From assembly GCA_027314845.1 (NCBI GenBank), contig DAHVAA010000076.1, forward strand, positions 1 to 7,280: a DNA stretch of 7,280 bases. The letters are read 5' to 3'. The stretch's first letter is position 1, and every line of letters starts with the position of its first letter. The notes beneath the pieces were generated by a model. It was given only the letters and a program-made list of their open reading frames with translations, searched no databases and had not been told where the DNA came from. This document shows positions 5,930-7,280 of the stretch, piece after piece. The translations under genes were made by a program, and so were the position numbers. This DNA comes from Thermoplasmata archaeon. GTDB lineage: Archaea; Thermoplasmatota; Thermoplasmata; UBA184.

Positions 5930-6130
5930 GTGCCGCCAATCCTCCGTCGCGAGAAGACCCCGAGCGAGACCTCGCTCGCCCTCGGCCAGCTCGCGAACGA
6001 GCTCGAGCGACCGACACCGGAACCGAACCTCGACGAACGAACGAGGTGGGCACGGCGGCTCCGTAAGCTCGCCGACGACGCCAACCCGCAGGCCCCGAGC
6101 CCGGACGACGTCGACCTGATGAGGGAGTGA
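5930..6130 (+). CDS. Small unknown protein (66 aa), paralogue of the previous gene
   Basis: GTG 5930 lies 5 nt after AAGGAG (5919-5924), which is embedded in the end of the previous gene. GTG 5924, which overlaps the previous stop, is an alternative adding two residues. The protein has SLALGQLANELERPTPEP, then RTRWARRLRKLADD and an acidic tail ending DLMRE. The two-helix pattern with a Pro-rich link matches the 62-aa neighbour, so the pair probably arose by duplication. Function unknown. The last codons, AGG GAG TGA, again supply the ribosome-binding site for the next gene. Confidence 0.7.
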   Translation: MPPILRREKTPSETSLALGQLANELERPTPEPNLDERTRWARRLRKLADDANPQAPSPDDVDLMRE

Positions 6131-6134
6131 TTCG

Positions 6135-6281
6135 ATGGCGGATCCCGATCAGCCACCGTCCCCTCGCTGCAATCCCATGCCTCTCGGTTGGTGGTGTCCG
6201 TCTCCGAAGCGTCGATCGAAGAAGGCGAAGGCCCAACGCGCGAAGCCGAAGCGGAAGGCCTACGACCTACGGAGGGAGTAG
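6135..6281 (+). CDS. Small very basic protein (48 aa) with two cysteines
   Basis: ATG 6135 follows GGGAG (6123-6127) by 7 nt and starts 4 nt after the previous stop. The product begins MADPDQPPSPRCNPMPLGWW and then C21, with two cysteines (C12, C21) around a Trp pair. The C-terminal half is almost only Lys, Arg and Ala (KRRSKKAKAQRAKPKRK), ending DLRRE. Such a tail would bind nucleic acid. It stops at TAG 6279-6281, directly against the next ATG, and its GGAGGGAG (6271-6278) serves that gene. The perfect packing between neighbours supports a real gene despite its size. Confidence 0.65.
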   Translation: MADPDQPPSPRCNPMPLGWWCPSPKRRSKKAKAQRAKPKRKAYDLRRE

Positions 6282-6737
6282 ATGTCCGGTCGCCTCTCCC
6301 GCCTCGTCCGGATCGCGAAGCCGAAGGCGAGGGCGCTTCCCGGCGAGCCCGACCGCCTGCGCATCAAGTTCATCCGGGGCGGACGGGAGATCCTCGTCCT
6401 CGACCTCCCGAACACGAACGTGCAGACCGAGAGCGGCATTCGTCGGGTCCGTGAGGTCGCGGGGTGGGAGAGCAGCGGGTTCGACGGCGACGCGGGCGAG
6501 TGCCTCGAGAAGTTCTCGCTCGAAGGCGTGAACGCCTTCTTCGAGCTCGTGGAATGCGGCGAATGCGATAAGACCCTCGGCCCGGGCACGCTCGAGCTAT
6601 ACGCCCGCAGCCCCCGGCACGGTGCCGACGAGCCGCGCCCACTCGGCGTAGACCCTCTCGACGTAGACACGGCCGGTGCCGAACCGGTCGATCCCGACCC
6701 GAAGGTGCTGAAGCCTCATCTGCTCGGCGCACTCTAG
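6282..6737 (+). CDS. Unknown protein (151 aa), last gene of the small-gene operon
   Basis: ATG 6282 abuts the previous stop and has GGAGGGAG just upstream. The N-terminus is basic (MSGRLSRLVRIAKPKARALP), followed by a compact region of beta character (RLRIKFIRGGREILVLDLPN) and a helix (CLEKFSLEGVNAFFELVE) leading to a single CGEC pair (C92, C95). From about residue 108 the sequence becomes acidic, Pro-rich and featureless, exactly where a minus-strand gene overlaps it for 141 bp. The true folded domain is therefore probably residues 1-107, and the tail may be a read-through after loss of an earlier stop. No family is recognised; the single CxxC could bind zinc in a dimer. Confidence 0.7.
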   Translation: MSGRLSRLVRIAKPKARALPGEPDRLRIKFIRGGREILVLDLPNTNVQTESGIRRVREVAGWESSGFDGDAGECLEKFSLEGVNAFFELVECGECDKTLGPGTLELYARSPRHGADEPRPLGVDPLDVDTAGAEPVDPDPKVLKPHLLGAL

Positions 6738-7022
6738 GGCGGTCCCGAGACGATCCCTCGCCTGGCACGGGACCTCGGGCCGCTCGTCCCACGTCTTCGC
6801 GAGGCCGAGATACGGTCTGCCGGTCGACGCGGGGGACGGGACGATGAACGGGTGGAGCTGGACCGTCCCCTCGAACGTGTAGCCGGTGGCGGAGTCGGGG
6901 CCCACGAGGATGATCGGGTCCCGAGCCACGAACGCGTCGGCGTCGAGCACCTCGATCGGCGGGAAGAACCGCCGGCCCTTCCTCCGCGGTCCGGGTCGCA
7001 TGGTCGTCAGATCGACCAACAC
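6597..7022 (-). CDS. Unknown protein (about 141 aa), convergent to the operon
   Basis: A well-formed minus-strand frame with strong third-position GC. It begins basic (MRPGPRRKGRRFFPPIEVLD), passes through IILVGPDSATGYTFEGTVQL and ends with an amphipathic YVERVYAEWARLVG segment. I recognise no family. Start choice is open. GGAGGG (complement of 7025-7030) sits 2 nt before GTG 7022 and 5 nt before TTG 7019. ATG 7001 could be used without a leader from a TATA-like GTATAA (7031-7036). It is transcribed divergently from the gene at 7138, and its end overlaps the last operon gene tail to tail. The overlapped C-terminal part looks more protein-like than the plus-strand reading. Confidence 0.7.
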   Translation of the reverse strand: MLVDLTTMRPGPRRKGRRFFPPIEVLDADAFVARDPIILVGPDSATGYTFEGTVQLHPFIVPSPASTGRPYLGLAKTWDERPEVPCQARDRLGTALECAEQMRLQHLRVGIDRFGTGRVYVERVYAEWARLVGTVPGAAGV

Positions 7023-7030
7023 GGCCCTCC

Positions 7031-7078
7031 GTATAATGTCCTCACGATCGGTCTGTTGTTTTCAACCATATACGACAT
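7031..7078 (-). promoter_or_regulatory. Promoter region of the minus-strand gene
   Basis: On the minus strand, CGTATATGG (complement of 7066-7074) is a TATA-like box that would start transcription near 7043, leaving room for the GGAGGG site. A second candidate, TTATAC (7031-7036), suits a leaderless start at ATG 7001. One copy of ATACGACAT (7070-7078) overlaps the first box. Confidence 0.4.
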
Positions 7079-7094
7079 CCTTCCGTTCGGCGAG

Positions 7095-7127
7095 AAACCC
7101 TGTGCTTAAGTAAGTCTAATACGACAT
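7095..7127 (+). promoter_or_regulatory. Promoter of the gene leaving the window
   Basis: CTTAAGTA (7105-7112) lies 33 nt before ATG 7138, the same distance as at 2411/2444. AAACCC (7095-7100), four bases and CTTAAG repeat the arrangement before the integrase. A second copy of ATACGACAT (7119-7127) falls between the box and the start, a position where a bound protein would block transcription. Confidence 0.5.
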
Positions 7128-7137
7128 GACCCGACAG

Positions 7138-7280
7138 ATGGAGGCGACCGAGCCCCGCGATACCGTCCCGGAACGCCCCAGCACCCTTCCAAACGTCGAC
7201 CGTGGGCCGTCTTCAGGGGTCGGGTCGACCGTTCTACCGCCCGCTTCGACCAGGGCGCCCCCGATGCGCCGGCTCGAGGA
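7138..7280 (+). CDS. Unknown protein, N-terminal fragment cut by the window edge
   Basis: From ATG 7138 the frame stays open for 47 codons to the window end. ATG 7126 is an in-frame alternative adding four residues; I prefer 7138 because it lies 33 nt from the TATA-like CTTAAGTA, as in the other leaderless gene. The visible part begins MEATEPRDTVPERPSTLPNV and is rich in Pro, Ser, Thr and Arg, with no domain visible; it looks like a disordered leader, much like the helicase N-terminus. Function cannot be inferred. Confidence 0.5.
   Translation, partial: MEATEPRDTVPERPSTLPNVDRGPSSGVGSTVLPPASTRAPPMRRLE

Noticed and set aside
5416..6156. A 246-codon minus-strand open frame across the small genes
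   Set aside because: Low-complexity Arg/Ser/Pro sequence opposite several plus-strand genes with good ribosome-binding sites.
6852..7113. Plus-strand open frames of 75-85 codons ending near 7110
   Set aside because: They lie opposite the better minus-strand gene and run through the divergent promoter region with weak coding bias.

Overview
The window looks like part of a small integrated replicon (plasmid- or virus-like) in a GC-rich archaeon. Four things point to Archaea: TATA-box-like elements about 31-33 nt upstream of start codons that would give leaderless mRNAs, Shine-Dalgarno sites inside operons, a tyrosine recombinase with a C-terminal zinc ribbon, and a purF 3' end. GC content is high and third codon positions are mostly G or C. 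I cannot fix the lineage from the sequence.

Layout. At 1-87 the chromosomal gene purF ends. It is followed directly by the element's integrase (140-1414) and, 12 nt later, a 284-aa putative DNA-binding protein (1427-2281). A leaderless promoter at about 2411 then starts a block of one small gene that appears frameshifted (2444-2639), a small zinc-binding protein with no ordinary start codon (about 2659-2913), and a 715-aa P-loop ATPase resembling SF3/DUF927 replication helicases (2910-5057). Immediately downstream, 5073-5423 holds at least nine copies of a GGTGTAAC iteron in both orientations, with long perfect inverted repeats and an AT-rich patch. This is a strong candidate replication origin. 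A second, unrelated repeat family (CGTCCGGAAACCCC) lies at 5576-5647.

From 5462 to 6737 a chain of tightly packed small genes follows (63, 26?, 62, 66, 48 and 151 aa). Most are spaced by a few bases or overlap, and several carry the ribosome-binding site of the next gene in their last codons. Two of them (62 and 66 aa) look like diverged paralogues. A minus-strand gene (6597-7022) converges on this operon and overlaps its last gene by 141 bp. A divergent promoter region (7023-7137) with a repeated 9-bp motif separates it from a plus-strand gene that runs off the window (7138-7280).

Reading it together: the integrase and its neighbour probably handle integration and its control. The helicase and the adjacent iteron region form a replication module. 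The small genes are unrecognised accessory or regulatory proteins. No capsid, terminase, conjugation, restriction, toxin-antitoxin or CRISPR gene is recognisable here, and no separate Rep initiator or primase was recognised, although the helicase's N-terminal half or one of the small proteins could bind the iterons.
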